From Sorex araneus (Eukaryota; Chordata; Mammalia; Eulipotyphla; Soricidae): a stretch of DNA of 64,000 bases. The translations under genes were made by a program, and so were the position numbers. A model generated the notes under the pieces. That model made no database searches. It was not told where the DNA came from and was given only the letters and a program-made list of their open reading frames with translations. The DNA lies in the NCBI RefSeq assembly GCF_027595985.1, contig NC_073306.1, positions 96,174,926 to 96,238,925 of the forward strand, in the 5' to 3' direction. This document shows, in pieces, positions 41,609 through 52,040 of this stretch. How positions within the stretch are numbered: the first letter of the stretch is position 1; each line of letters begins with the position of its first letter.

Positions 41609-43072
41609 TTTTTTTACCTTAAAAAATGTCAATATTTATTTAATGTCAGATCATTTTATTTTAAGAATGTTTATCCCAAATGGGTTAAGTAGGTTATGAA
41701 CAAAAGTCCTCAAGGTATGCATTCAAAGGAATATATCAGATGGCCTTGCCAAAATTCTACACTTTTAAATACCCCTGGGTTTAGCTGATATGAAATAGGT
41801 TCTTTTTAATTTATTTTTTAATTGAGTCACCGTGAGAACAGTTACAGGGCTTTAAGGATCGAGTCTCAGTCATACTATGCTCAAACACCCATCCCTTCAC
41901 CAGTGCACATGTTCCACCACCAAAAACCCCAGCATACCCCCCGCTACTCCCCCTCTGCCTGTGTGGCAGATGATTTTCTCTTTCCTCTTTCCTTACTTTG
42001 ATTATTCAATTTTTTTTTGGCTTTTTGGGTCACACCTGGCAATGCACAGGGGTTACTCTTGGTTCTGCACTCAGGAACCACTCCTGGCGGTGCTCAGGGG
42101 ACCATATGAGATGCTGGGAATCGAACCCAGGTTGGCCGTGTGCAAAGCAAACGCTCTACCCGCTGAACTATCACTCCAGCCCCTGATTACATTCAATTTT
42201 TGACAGAAAACTCACTATCATTATTTGGAGTTTTTCCTCCCACAGTCAGACCTGTCAGAATGGCATCATTAGATTGTATGTTTTCTATTGTTGGTAACAA
42301 AGAACATATGATGTTGCACGGTTGCAAAAGTGGCCACCCGGATTTGGAATTCTGGTATTAAGTCCAGAGGTATTTCTGCCAGCAGCCGCTGCATTCCAAG
42401 ATTCGTTTATGTGGCGCTGGAATCATGGCTGTTCAGGAGTGGAGGAGCTGTTTGTGGGCGACTGCTTGGGGTCTCATTTGGGCAGGAGGCAGGGCCGGTT
42501 CTGCCTCCCCCATCGCAAGATTCCCCATGCATCCCGTCCCATCACTGCAAACTCCTACCTCTCTGTCCAATTGGTTCTGAGCAGTGGCGGTTGCCATGCT
42601 GTTGCAGAGGGGAAAAAGCCAAGGGACAGAAACCCTTCCCCTCTTAAAGCTGCATGGGGTGGTAGCTTAGTTCAGAGTACAGGAGTAGATCTGCCAGCAG
42701 GCGCTGTGTTCTGAGATTGGTTTTTGTGCCTCTGGGATAATGGATGCTCAGGGGTGGCAGAGCCATTCCTGAGCATATTTTTTGTATATTAGGAAAGGTT
42801 TGGAGATGTCCCAGTCCCACATACCAAAGTTGTGTTAGTAGAAGCTCAGTGTTGCTAGGGCTTCATCTGGAGAAGGCATGCTGGCTGTACCTTCTCTGTC
42901 TGGCACCCCGGTGTTGTTGACCCAGTCTGGGGTCCGGAGCATTCTCGGGCTTGCGGTGCCTGCCGGCCTGGCCTAGATTCTTCACTGTTGGCTGCTGTGG
43001 CAAGATGGCGCAGAGGGCGGGTCGAGGGCGTGACTTCGGGCGGCAGGGGCAAATTGGCTGGCGCTGCCCCAT
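41609..43072 (-). mobile_element. L1-tailed non-autonomous element with probable 3' transduction
   Basis: Target duplication tgtctttggRRactctt (41592-41608 and 43073-43089, two mismatches) in RTE sequence. On the minus strand it starts at 43072 with a GC-rich module, has two similar internal blocks (42340-42440 and 42660-42760, each with a cagcggctgctggcaga-like core), then the L1-type 3' end and its A-rich tail at 41803-41822. About 185 bp of unrelated sequence follow, with AATAAA (41635-41640, reverse) and a second A tail (41607-41615). Confidence 0.78.
42013..42183 (-). repeat. SOR-type SINE, nested
   Basis: Near-consensus antisense copy. The flanks tgattattcaattttt and tgattacattcaattttt are its target duplication within the L1-type 3' end. 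Confidence 0.95.
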
Positions 43073-43483
43073 TGTCTTTGGAAACTCTTGAGCTCATTCA
43101 CCAACATGGTCTGGCGGGAGCCTCAGACAATCATAAGGTAATGTCTGAGCTCACAAAGCTGTGCAGAGAAGCAATAAAGGAAGACCTCAAAGAGAGAAGA
43201 GCAGCAGTGTTGACTGATGTGGCAGAGGCTGCAAAAAGTATTCACAACACCCACCCTTCTGTCCTTCACCAACTATAAGACCAAGATGACTGCCCTCCGA
43301 CATCCTGGTGGATTTATCACATCTCCCAGAAGGGCAATGGAAAAGATTATCTACGACTTCTACTCGGATCTCTTTGACAGCCATGTCCACCTGCCCACAT
43401 ACTGAATTCCGCAGGATGGATATGTCGTTCTCAGCATTCTCCCTTTCGAAATCCAAGACACCATTTCTTTTTCTTTCTTTTTT

Positions 43484-43673
43484 TTTTCTTTTTTTTTTTT
43501 TTTTTTTGCTTTTTGGGTCACACCCGGCGATGCACAGGGGTTACTCCTGGTTCTACACTCAGGAATTACTCCTGGCGGTGCTCAGGGGACCATATGGAAT
43601 GCTGGGATTCAAACCCGGGTCGGCCGCGTGCAAGGTAAATGCTCTACCCACTGTGCTATCGCTCCAGCCCCTC
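43484..43673 (-). repeat. SOR-type SINE, young, long A tail
   Basis: Near-consensus antisense copy with a long, nearly pure T run. caagacWccatttc on both sides is the target duplication in RTE sequence. Confidence 0.96.
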
Positions 43674-43813
43674 AAGACTCCATTTCATTGATAAAGACAC
43701 GTACAGCACCCGGTCCGGACAAGATCAGACCCGAACACCTGAAGAATCTGTTGCTAGTACTCATCTATACACTGGCTCAGCTCTTCACACACTACCTATC
43801 TGAACCCAAACTT

Positions 43814-43975
43814 AACAAACAAACAAAAAAAAAAACAAAAAAAAGAATATTTGAATAGATTCTTCTCCAATGAGGTCATCCTGGTAATCAATAGGCATCT
43901 GAAAAAAAGCTCATAATTGATCATCAGGGAATGCAATAAGATATCCTCTTACATCTGTGAGAATGGCTTATACTG
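43814..43975 (+). mobile_element. Old L1 ORF2 fragment (right part)
   Basis: gaatagattcttctccaatg, aggcatctgaaaaaaagctc and gatcatcagggaatgcaata continue the L1 interrupted at 40460. Confidence 0.75.
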
Positions 43976-44088
43976 GGTTCAGAGAGATAGCACAGTAGAG
44001 AGGGCGTCTGTCTTGTAGGCAGCCAACCCAAGTTTGATCCCCGGCATCCCATGTTGTCCCCTGAGCCTGCCAAGAGTGATCCCTGACA

Positions 44089-44187
44089 CTGGTGGAAGGA
44101 TGGGTGCTGGAATACTGTATGACTGAAATCTCGTCATGAACAGCTGTGTAAGGGTCTCACAGTGAATCAATAAAAAAGTGAAAAGGG
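44089..44187 (+). mobile_element. L1 3' terminal fragment
   Basis: cactggtggaaggatgggtg ... gtctcacagtgaatcaataa plus A. A very short 5' truncation. Confidence 0.88.
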
Positions 44188-44340
44188 GCTGAGCAATAGT
44201 ACAGCAGCGGGTAGGGCGTTTGCTTCCCAACATCCCATATGGTCCCCTGAGCACCGCCCGGGGTAATTCCTAAGTGCAGAGACAGGAGTGACCCCTGAGC
44301 ATCACCAGGAGTGACCCAAAAAGCAAAAAAAAAAAAAAAA
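44188..44340 (+). repeat. SOR-type SINE with B-box deletion
   Basis: ggggctgagcaatagtacag, then gcgtttgc runs straight into ttcccaacatccc, so about 35 bp including the B box is lost. The A tail is intact. Confidence 0.93.
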
Positions 44341-44526
44341 AGTGATCCCTGAGCACAGCTAGGTGTGACCCAAAAGCCATTAACAACAACAAAACATTTA
44401 GACTGAACTTAGATTTGAGCTTAAATTTCAATTTTCTTCTGATTAGTCCAACCATAAAAATACAGCAGCATTCATCCTCTGGTTTACCAAATAAATGTCT
44501 TAGAGTAATTTTTAAAATGTGTGAGA

Positions 44527-44700
44527 GTTGGAACAGAGGAATAGTACAGCAGAAAGGGTGTTTGTCTTGCACAAAGCTGATCAGAGTTTGATTCCTGGCA
44601 ACCCATACCGTGCCCCGAGCACTCAGAAGGCAAGAGTGACTTCTGAGTCAGGACTAACTGTGAGCATTGCAGAGTGTGCCCCCTGCAAAAAAAAAACCAA
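44527..44700 (+). repeat. SOR-type SINE, diverged
   Basis: Sense copy. aaaatgtgtgagagtt at about 44513-44528 and 44712-44727 is the target duplication. Confidence 0.9.
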
Positions 44701-44779
44701 AACAATAAAACAAAAATGTGTGAGAGTTTTAGGACTATTTTGTACTTTAATCAGTTCAGATACTGTCCACTCTAGGTGG

Positions 44780-45150
44780 GAAAAAGGAGGAAGGAAGGAA
44801 AGAAAGGAGAGGAGGGAGGGGTGAGTAAGAGGGTAAGAGAGGATAGGGGAAGGAGGGAAAGAGAAGAAGAGGGGGTAGGAGGTAGGCTGGAAGGAAAGAA
44901 CCTAGGAGGGAGAGGAAAGGGAGGAAGGAAGGAGGGGGAAGGAGGGAAGGAGGGAAGGAAGAAAAGAGGGAAGGAAGGAAGGAAGGAAGGAAGGAAGGAA
45001 GGAAGGAAGGAAGGAAGGAAGGAAGGAAGGAAGGAAGGAAGGAAGGAAGGAAGGAAGGGAGGGAGGGAGGGAGGAAGGAAGAAAGGAAGGAAGGAAGGAA
45101 AAAAGGAAGGGAGGAAGGGAGGGAGGAAGGGAGGGAAGGAAGGAACAAAG
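44780..45150. repeat. (GGAA)n / (GGGA)n tract
   Basis: Purine-rich tetranucleotide satellite, purest at 44970-45055. It explains the apparent Ser/Leu/Pro-rich or Arg/Lys-rich frames. Confidence 0.97.
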
Positions 45151-45522
45151 GAACGAAGGTAGAAATTCTCCAGTTCATCATCTGCAGAGCAAGGGAGAGA
45201 CATCTCAAGGCCATGTGTGCATTTGGAGAACATTCTGGGTTACCAAGGTTACAGGTCAGATGATGACAGTTCAAGGCCATTGGAGTGTACCCATGGTTAC
45301 TGCATGTGTTCTGGTCCAGCTGCCCCTGGATCCCACTCTCTGCTGTTAGCTTGTCGGCTGCATTGGTTCAGCCTGTAGTGTCCTCCTCCAGTCTCCTCTG
45401 AGGTGGATGCTGACCCTTCAGGCAGGGTGCCCCCCACCTGTCCTCCCCAGTACAGCCCCCATTCCACCCACTTCTCTGAACTGATGTTTGACGCTTGCAT
45501 TCTGACCTTAAAAAGGGATTTA
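45151..45522. other. No recognised feature
   Basis: Unique-looking sequence. Confidence 0.4.
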
Positions 45523-45702
45523 GGGGCTGGAGCAATAGTATAGCATGTAGGGCGTTTGCCTTGCACGCGGCCAACCCGGGTTCAATTCCCAGCATCCCAT
45601 ATAGTCCCCCGAGCACCTCCAGGAGTAATTCCTGAGTGCAGAGCCAGGAGTAACCCCTGTGTATCGCTCGGTGTGACCCAAAAAGATAAAAGAAAACAAA
45701 AG
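45523..45702 (+). repeat. SOR-type SINE
   Basis: Near-consensus sense copy. aaagggattta at both edges is its target duplication. Confidence 0.95.
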
Positions 45703-45712
45703 GGATTTAATT

Positions 45713-45716
<4 letters not shown>

Positions 45717-45748
<32 letters not shown>

Positions 45749-45908
45749 TTTTGGGTCACACCCGGCGATGCACAGGGGTTACTCCTGGCTCTACACTCAG
45801 GAATTACTCCTGGCAGTGCTCAGGGGACCATATGGGATGCTGGGATTCGAACCAGGGTCGGCCGCGTGCAAGGCAAACGCCCTACCCGCTGTGCTATCTC
45901 TCCAGCCC
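45717..45908 (-). repeat. SOR-type SINE, young, tail-to-tail with its neighbour
   Basis: Near-consensus antisense copy with about 27 T. gggatttaatttct flanks it (about 45703-45716 and 45909-45922). It faces the SINE at 45523 tail to tail. Confidence 0.96.
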
Positions 45909-46109
45909 CGGGATTTAATTTCTAATCAGCAAATTGCATTGTCCACTGAGTTCATCACAGAGATGGAGCCCCAAGGTCCCCAAGCCCTGTCCTACATCCT
46001 GAAGCCAGTGTTGGGGTGGCTGAGGCATAGTCAGGATGGGGTGCTGGCGCTCAGCTTCCTGTTACCTGTGGTTACCGATACTCATTTACCCTCCCCTCTT
46101 CTTTTCTTT

Positions 46110-46275
46110 GTGGGGGAGAAGGGGCACATCGAGAATATTGATGGTTTACCCCTGTCTCTGCACTCAGGAATTACTTCTGGTGGTGCTGGGGGACCATATG
46201 GGGTTCCAGGAATTGAACCCAGGCTGGCTACATGCAAAGCAAGTACCCTGCCCCCTGCATTCTAACTCTGATCCC
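46110..46275 (-). repeat. SOR-type SINE, diverged
   Basis: Antisense copy with gtctctgcactcaggaatta and gaccatatggggttccagga. Confidence 0.85.
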
Positions 46276-46298
46276 TCCCTCTGGCTCTTCTGCCAGCA

Positions 46299-46300
<2 letters not shown>

Positions 46301-46333
<33 letters not shown>

Positions 46334-46378
46334 TGTGTGTGTGTGTCTGTGTATGTGTGTCTATGCCTGTGTTTGTGT
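46301..46378. repeat. (TG)n microsatellite
   Basis: Imperfect TG repeat. Confidence 0.95.
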
Positions 46379-46789
46379 CTCTCCTGGCCTTTGTTTGTCT
46401 GTCCGTCTCTCCCTCCCCCTAGCCTTACAGGACTAGCACACAGAAGCCCGGGATAGGAAGTGGGAGGACACAGAATGAGGACAGGGCACCTGTGTTTGTG
46501 GGGCTCCCTGCATGTGTGACCTCGGGAAGAGGAAAGGCTGTGTCATCCTGGGTCCCCACGGACTGCTAGAAAGTCGTCCTTATGTCCTCGCTCACAGCCA
46601 GAGCAGGGCCACATGTGAGCAGAAGTCAAAGGTCAGGACATGCATCTGAAGGTGTACTTGGGGTTGGAGGAGCCCCTCGGGAGTACCCGGGGAGGGAGAG
46701 TGGGGATTTCCTATAAGATTTCTCCTTATGGGAAACTTCTTAGACCCTCCTTCATGTTCCATCCAAGCACAGCAGAAAAACATCTCAAT
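46379..46789. other. No recognised feature
   Basis: Unique-looking sequence. Confidence 0.4.
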
Positions 46790-46960
46790 AGCACAGCGGG
46801 TAGGGCGTTTGCCTTGCATGCGGCCGACCCGGGTTCAAATCCCAGCATCCCATATGGTCCCCTGAGCACGGCCAGGGGTAATTCCTGAGTGCAGAGCCAG
46901 GAGTAACCCCTGTGCATCGCTAGGTGTGACCCAAAAAGCCAAAAAAAAAAAAAAAAAAAC
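46790..46960 (+). repeat. SOR-type SINE, 5'-truncated, young
   Basis: Starts inside the head at tagcacagcgggtagggcgt. acatctcaa occurs at both edges, and the A tail is about 19 long. Confidence 0.95.
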
Positions 46961-46973
46961 ACATCTCAAATCA

Positions 46974-47157
46974 GGGGCCAGAACAATATAGTCCATGATA
47001 GGTCAGTGGGCAGGGCCTTGCATGCTGCTGACCTAGGTTTGATCTCCAGCACCCCACATGGTCCCCTGAGCCTCGCCTGGAGTGATCCCTGAGTGCAGAG
47101 CCAGGAGTAAGCCTTGAGCACCACTGGATATGGCCCCCAAACAAAACAAAACAAAAA
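46974..47157 (+). repeat. SOR-type SINE, diverged
   Basis: Sense copy ggggccagaacaatatagtc ... gatatggcccccaaac. Confidence 0.87.
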
Positions 47158-47587
47158 ACTCAAATTGATTTCTTTTTTGAGGTTCCCTCGCCCACACCCT
47201 TCTCCCTTCAGGAGGGGAAGAGAGAACTTTTATCGCAGGCCAATGGCTCTGCACAGCCCCCAGTGCTCCTCAGGCAGCCCTGGGAACAGAAGTCACTGTC
47301 TAGCAGTGAGGACACAGTCAAAAAGGTGAATGAATATGCGACTGAAGGAGAGGCCCAGGGCCTTCTTCAAAGCAGTGAGGCCAGAATCCAAGGCCACGTG
47401 CGAGTTACTGTGCCCTGAGGTGTTTGCTGTCCCAACACAGAGAAGTCACAGCACAGCCCTCAATCCTTCCAGCAGCCCATTGTCAGTGCCTGAGGAGGTT
47501 GAGGCTCAGTAGGGGTAGAGGGGGGTCTGTGGCAAAGGCACCCGGGACCCCATCAGTCAGCTTTAAGACGCCGGTTAGGGCAGGAGC
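47158..47587. other. No recognised feature
   Basis: Unique-looking sequence. Confidence 0.4.
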
Positions 47588-47757
47588 TGGGGCTGGAGCA
47601 ATAGCACAGCGGGTAGGGAGTTTGCCTTGCACACGGATGACCTGGGTTGATTCCCAGCATCCCATATGATCCCCTGAGCACCTCCAGGAGTAATTCCTGA
47701 GTGCAGAGCCAGGAGTAACCCCTGAGCATCGCTGGGTGTGATCCAAAAAGCTAAAAA
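47588..47757 (+). repeat. SOR-type SINE
   Basis: Near-consensus sense copy with a B box missing one base (gggttgattcc). Confidence 0.95.
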
Positions 47758-48748
47758 CAAAACAAAACAAAAAAACAGAGGACAGGAGCTTAGCAGGACC
47801 ACAGGACAATTCCCACATACTCCATCCACATACACCACCTGCCACAACGCCCCACACAGGAGCAGGCGGGGCTACATGCTGGGGCCTGTGACCGGTCCCT
47901 GGGTTCAGCTCACTGCCCCACTCATCCAGGGTGGACAATACTACTGCTTGGGAGAGGAGGCAAACAAGGACACAGTTCTTTGGAACGACCTTTGGACAGC
48001 CCTAAAATGGGCTCACAGACTTTTCAAAACATCTCAGGATCCTTGTGTGCGTCTATCAATACAGGATCTGAGTACGGAGACCCTCTGAGCCCCCGAAACA
48101 GGGATGGTCTGTGAAACAGATAACAACACAATTTCGGTTTCTGGTGAAATATCAACAATCTACAAATCATATTCTGAGGACTTGCAGAGCAGAAATCTAG
48201 AGGAGGCGTTACACAGAGTACAGGTCTGGCTTCTGGAACTGGAAGCCAGCTTCTGCGAGATCTTGTACTTGCACTTGCCGTGAATGACTGGCTGTTAGAT
48301 ATGGATGTAGATGGCCCTGCAGTGCAAAGGAGAATAAATCTGAAAGGAAATGCAGAATTATCAAGCAACCCGATGAGGCCTCTTTGGAATTCTTGGGAAT
48401 ATTTCCTACTTGGCTGTGGACTTATAGGTGAATAGAGAGAACCAATAGTTTGGAAAGATCTTTTTGGTGAAACCAGCCAATGAAAAACTGCTGAGACAGG
48501 TAGATTGGGCTCAGCTGAGTTGAATTCTGGACTCCACCAAAAATATATACACATAGGAAGGAAAATATATTATCATCAAGGGGTTTGTACTAAGAATAAT
48601 ATGATTGGTATAATATTCATACATCACTCACTTACCATAGAATTCAACAGAAAAAAAATGATGATCATATGATCATTACTTCAGTAGATGCAGAAAAGTA
48701 CTTGCAGACTTCAAAATTTTTTAGCAAACAGAATAAAAGGGATATTCT
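47758..48748. other. Unassigned 1-kb stretch
   Basis: No repeat family is recognised. Open frames of 116 (+) and 176 (-) codons have no recognisable product and overlap each other. Confidence 0.4.
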
Positions 48749-48759
48749 TCATATGATCA

Positions 48760-49563
48760 CTTGTATCACTTGTCATCCTGCTGCTCATCAATTTGCTCAA
48801 GCGAGTGTCAGTAACGTCTCCATTGGTCCCTGTTGCATGCTAGTGTTGCCCAATAGCATCTCCTCACTCCAGGAACATGAAAAGCCTCAAATAGTTCATT
48901 CATTCAGGTCTTGATGAAGAAGTCTGACCATCTTGTAGGTGGGCAGCCAGGCGGTCTTTTGATGTCCTGTGGAATCCAGTCGGTAACAACTCTAGTCCAG
49001 CGGTCGTCTCCAAATAGCATTATGTTTCCAGCCCATCTGATTTTCGATGCCTTAGCAAACAAGGCGTTGTCCCTGATCCTCAATCATTGATGGAGGTTGG
49101 AACTCCGGATTCCTTCTCTCACTTGAGTGAAACATGATACTCCAAGCATAGCTCTTTTGATTTCTCTTTGGGAGACCTGAATAGCGTTCTAATTCTTTTT
49201 TCATATGGCCCAGATCTCTGAGGCATGTTAGTGCAGAAAGAACGGTGGAATTGAAAAGATGTACCCAGAGCTGGAGGTTCTTCATCCTCTTAACAACTTC
49301 TTCGATGTTCTTGAAGGCGTTCCACACCACTGTCTTCCTCCTGCACAGCTCAGGTGCCAGGTCGTTTGTCATGTTGAGTTCTCAACCTAGGTACACATAA
49401 CTGCTACATTTGGAGATGTTTGTTTCGTTGAGAACAAATGGAACGTCAGGGACTAATTCGTTTCTCATGAACATTGTCTTCGTGAGATTCAGTGACAGTC
49501 CGACCTTTCCACACTCACGGTCGAAGTCGGCCAGCATTTGTGCCACTTGGCTAATGTTTAGTG
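48760..49563 (-). mobile_element. RTE-clade LINE, 5'-truncated
   Basis: Target duplication tcatatgatca (48749-48759 and 49564-49574). From 49563 leftward it encodes the RT C-terminal side (LNLTKTMFMRNELVP, NISKCSSYVYLG), the connector (LFNSTVLSALT) and then the tail also present at 40461. Several frameshifts and stops. No inversion. Confidence 0.9.
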
Positions 49564-49584
49564 TCATATGATCAAAATACTTTA

Positions 49585-49759
49585 TTTTTTGCTTTGTTTT
49601 TAAGGGACACACCCAGCAATGCTCAGGGGTTACTCCTGGCTCTGCACTCTGGAATTATTCCTGGAGGTGCTTGGGGGACCATATGAAATGCTGGGAATCG
49701 AACCCGAGTCGGCCGCGTGCAAAGCAAACACCCTACTCACTGTACTATCGCTCCAGCCC
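49585..49759 (-). repeat. SOR-type SINE, young
   Basis: Antisense copy. gatcaaaatacttta on both sides is its target duplication. Confidence 0.95.
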
Positions 49760-49870
49760 CGATCAAAATACTTTAAAAGAAACCGACAATGTCATATTTT
49801 ATTATACAGACTCAATTCTTCCCCTGTATTCAGGACAAGGATGACATGGCAACATTACCAGTTTTATTGG

Positions 49871-50048
49871 TGTGTGTGTGTATGTGTGTGTGTGTGCACG
49901 TGTACAAGCACACCTGCCTGTGCTCAGGGATTGTTCCTGGATCTGTGCTCAGGGATCACTCTTGGCAGGGTTCAGGGGACAATATGGGGTGCCAGGAATT
50001 GAACCCAGGGGGTCGTATGCAAGACAAGTGCCCTATCGCTCTGGCCCC
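49871..50048 (-). repeat. (TG)n and SOR-type SINE
   Basis: TG repeat at 49871-49897, then an antisense SINE (gctcagggattgttcctgga ... ctatcgctctggcccc). Confidence 0.85.
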
Positions 50049-50205
50049 AGCATTATCTGTTCTTACTTTTACTCAATATTGTGGCATTTAATGAACCACT
50101 AAGCAAAACTAGGCAAGGGGGAAAAAACCTTCCAAATTAGAAAGAAGTAATACAATCACCTTTACTCATATACAACATGATTTGCTTTTGTAGAAAACCC
50201 AGGGG

Positions 50206-50392
50206 AGGAGCCAGACCAATAGTAGAGTGGGTAGGGCCTTTGCCTTGCATGTGGCCAATCCGGATTTGATCCCCAACATTCATATGCTCCCCTGAGTCCA
50301 CCAGGAGTGATGATCCCTGAATGCAGAGCCAGGAGTAACCCCGGAGCACTGTCAGGTGTGCCCTCTTCCCCCTCCCCCCCAAAAAAACAAGA
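50206..50392 (+). repeat. SOR-type SINE
   Basis: Sense copy ggagccagaccaatagtaga ... gtcaggtgtgccct. tgatgatccctg shows a 3-bp slip. Confidence 0.9.
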
Positions 50393-50441
50393 GAAAATCC
50401 AGAGAAATTTTTATTTGTTTGTTTTAGGCCAAACAAACTTT

Positions 50442-51127
50442 TTTTTTATTTTAATGTTTTGTTTTTCTTTATTTTATTTTATTTTATTAAATCACCGTGT
50501 GGAAGATTACAATGCTTTCGGGCTTAGGTCTCAGCCATACAATGCTGAAACAACCACCCTTCACCAGTGCCCATATACCACCACCAAAAAAAAAAACAAA
50601 AAACAAAAAACCCACACAGTACACCTTCCATCCCGCCCCCCCACCCCCTACCCTGTAACTGATAAGTTTCATTTTACATTCTGTTCACTTTGGTTACATT
50701 CAATATTTCAACACAAACCTCACTACTGTTGTTAGGAGTACCCCACTAGATTCAGACCTACTGTGAAGACAAATAAGGTCGCACGGCCGCAATAGCGGCC
50801 GCGCGGTTTTGAATTTCTGTACTTTAACAAGAAGTCCAGGGAGATTTCTTCCAGATATTAGATAATTGCAGGCTTGAAAACCCAATCTGTGGTCGTCTTA
50901 ATATGGCGGCCACCGCGCCCTTCATCCCCGGAGAGAAAGAGGCGAGAGAGAGAAATACCTTTCCCCTCCTGGGCGGGCACGGGGCCGAGGCTTGGTTCTC
51001 AGGCTGGAGACATTCTGCGAGGAGTTGCTCACACCAAAAGAGGTTTTGCTGGGTCTGGATTCATGCTTGTACAGCTGCGGAGAGGCCGCACATGCGTGCG
51101 GCCCCCGGGATCACATCTCGGCGGTGG
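50442..51127 (-). mobile_element. Non-autonomous L1-tailed element, copy 3
   Basis: Target duplication ccaaacaaacttt (50429-50441 and 51128-51140). On the minus strand it starts gggccaccgccgagatgtga. The 5' module has gaggccgcacatgcgtgcgg (antisense) and a cggccgcaatagcggccg palindrome near 50784-50801. An L1-type 3' end and (ATTTT)n at 50455-50490 complete it. At 686 bp it is the best-preserved copy. Confidence 0.88.
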
Positions 51128-51838
51128 CCCAAACAAACTTTTGACCCAAACAAAATTGTGTTTGTTTTGATGTGGCCCCAAAACAAACCAACCAGAAAGA
51201 GTCCACGTGTTGAAGTTAAAGGTGATGTTCTATTGAAAATAAAGATGTTTCTTGCAAGAAGACTCTCCTGGACACCCTCGAAAGTCTGAGTCATCCAGTA
51301 CCCTGGGAGCAGGGCAGGTTAGCCCAGGGCCTGTCCAAACAGAGTGCCCGCAGCCTAAATCTCCCACACACCACAGTCGCCACCATGGTCCTGACCGAAG
51401 CCCATTGCTCAGGACGAGCCTCATCTAAGAAATTAATTGCTGAAAAACCCAGGTTTTGTGACTGAAATCTCCAGGCTACCTTCCCCCATCTTCCTGTACT
51501 TCCAGAAACAGTCACACACCCCTTAAAGCCGCCACCCACTTAAAAATTTAACTCCAGCTGTACCACCCCCCTAAAAATTCTAGAACTCCTTGAGTGACAT
51601 CTAAAACTTTACAATGATAAACCAGAACATCAGATTGGATGGGATGTAATATTGAAGGCACCAACCAATCTCAATTAACAAAATATAAACATAGAAGGCT
51701 TACTTGTAATCTTAGTATCTCTTACACATCTCTTATAAGTAATCTCTTATACAAGGACTTAATGCTTCAAGGTGAGCTACAACAATCTTCACTAACTTTC
51801 TTCTTTTTGATCACTCTCTTAGCAATTATTTTTTAATC
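51128..51838. other. No recognised feature
   Basis: Unique-looking, AT-rich toward the right. Confidence 0.4.
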
Positions 51839-52040
51839 TTATTTTTATAAAGTTGTTTATAATGATTCACTACATTTATTATTCAAATGCCAATCCCGCC
51901 ACCATTGCACCTTCCCACCACCATATTTCAAAACATTTCCACCCCAAATCCCAAATTATGCCCCCCCCAAAGCAGGACCAAAACAACTAATTTTGTATTG
52001 CTTGTTATGAATAATCTTCTAAAAATGATCCAGTAAAGTT
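51839..52040 (-). mobile_element. LINE 3' end, same family as 23303
   Basis: Antisense: ataaagttgtttataatgat, caatcccgccaccattgcac and ttgtattgcttgttatga match 23330-23500. Confidence 0.7.

Larger units (their letters stand above)
40461..43802 (-). mobile_element. RTE-clade LINE copy with 5' inversion
   Basis: The 11-bp repeat aacccaaactt (40450-40460 and 43803-43813) shows a single insertion, 3' end at 40461. The 3' part (about 40975 down to 40461, minus sense) encodes the C-terminus: ALTYASETWALRKQ, then IRWAGHVMRFRDNRWTRAIT and GRPPIRWSDFFTK. The rest lies in the opposite sense (plus, from about 40976). It encodes the APE-type endonuclease (GVGVLVNTN, then IIVGDFNAKIG at 41206-41238), the linker (LCREAIKEDLKERRA, 43160-43204) and the start of the reverse transcriptase (RTAPGPDKIRPEHLK, 43699-43743). 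The catalytic RT core is missing at the junction. Stops and frameshifts make it dead. Later insertions are at 41609-43072 and 43484-43673. RTE-clade LINEs encode endonuclease plus reverse transcriptase in one protein. Confidence 0.9.
43976..44380 (+). repeat. SINE split by an L1 end and another SINE
   Basis: The outer sense SINE is at 43976-44088 and 44341-44380. agtgatccctga is duplicated at the break (44077-44088 and 44341-44352). Confidence 0.8.

Noticed and set aside
43308-43691. Recurrent peptide with GSHPAMHRGYSWLYTQE-like sequence
   Set aside because: It appears wherever an antisense SOR-type SINE is translated. It is SINE sequence, not a protein family.
44756-45280. Ser-Phe-Leu-Pro repeat protein
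   Set aside because: Pure translation of the (GGAA)n satellite; the same happens at 57996-58728.
47738-48554. Frames of 116 and 176 codons as a gene or pseudogene
   Set aside because: They overlap on opposite strands, and neither resembles a protein I recognise.
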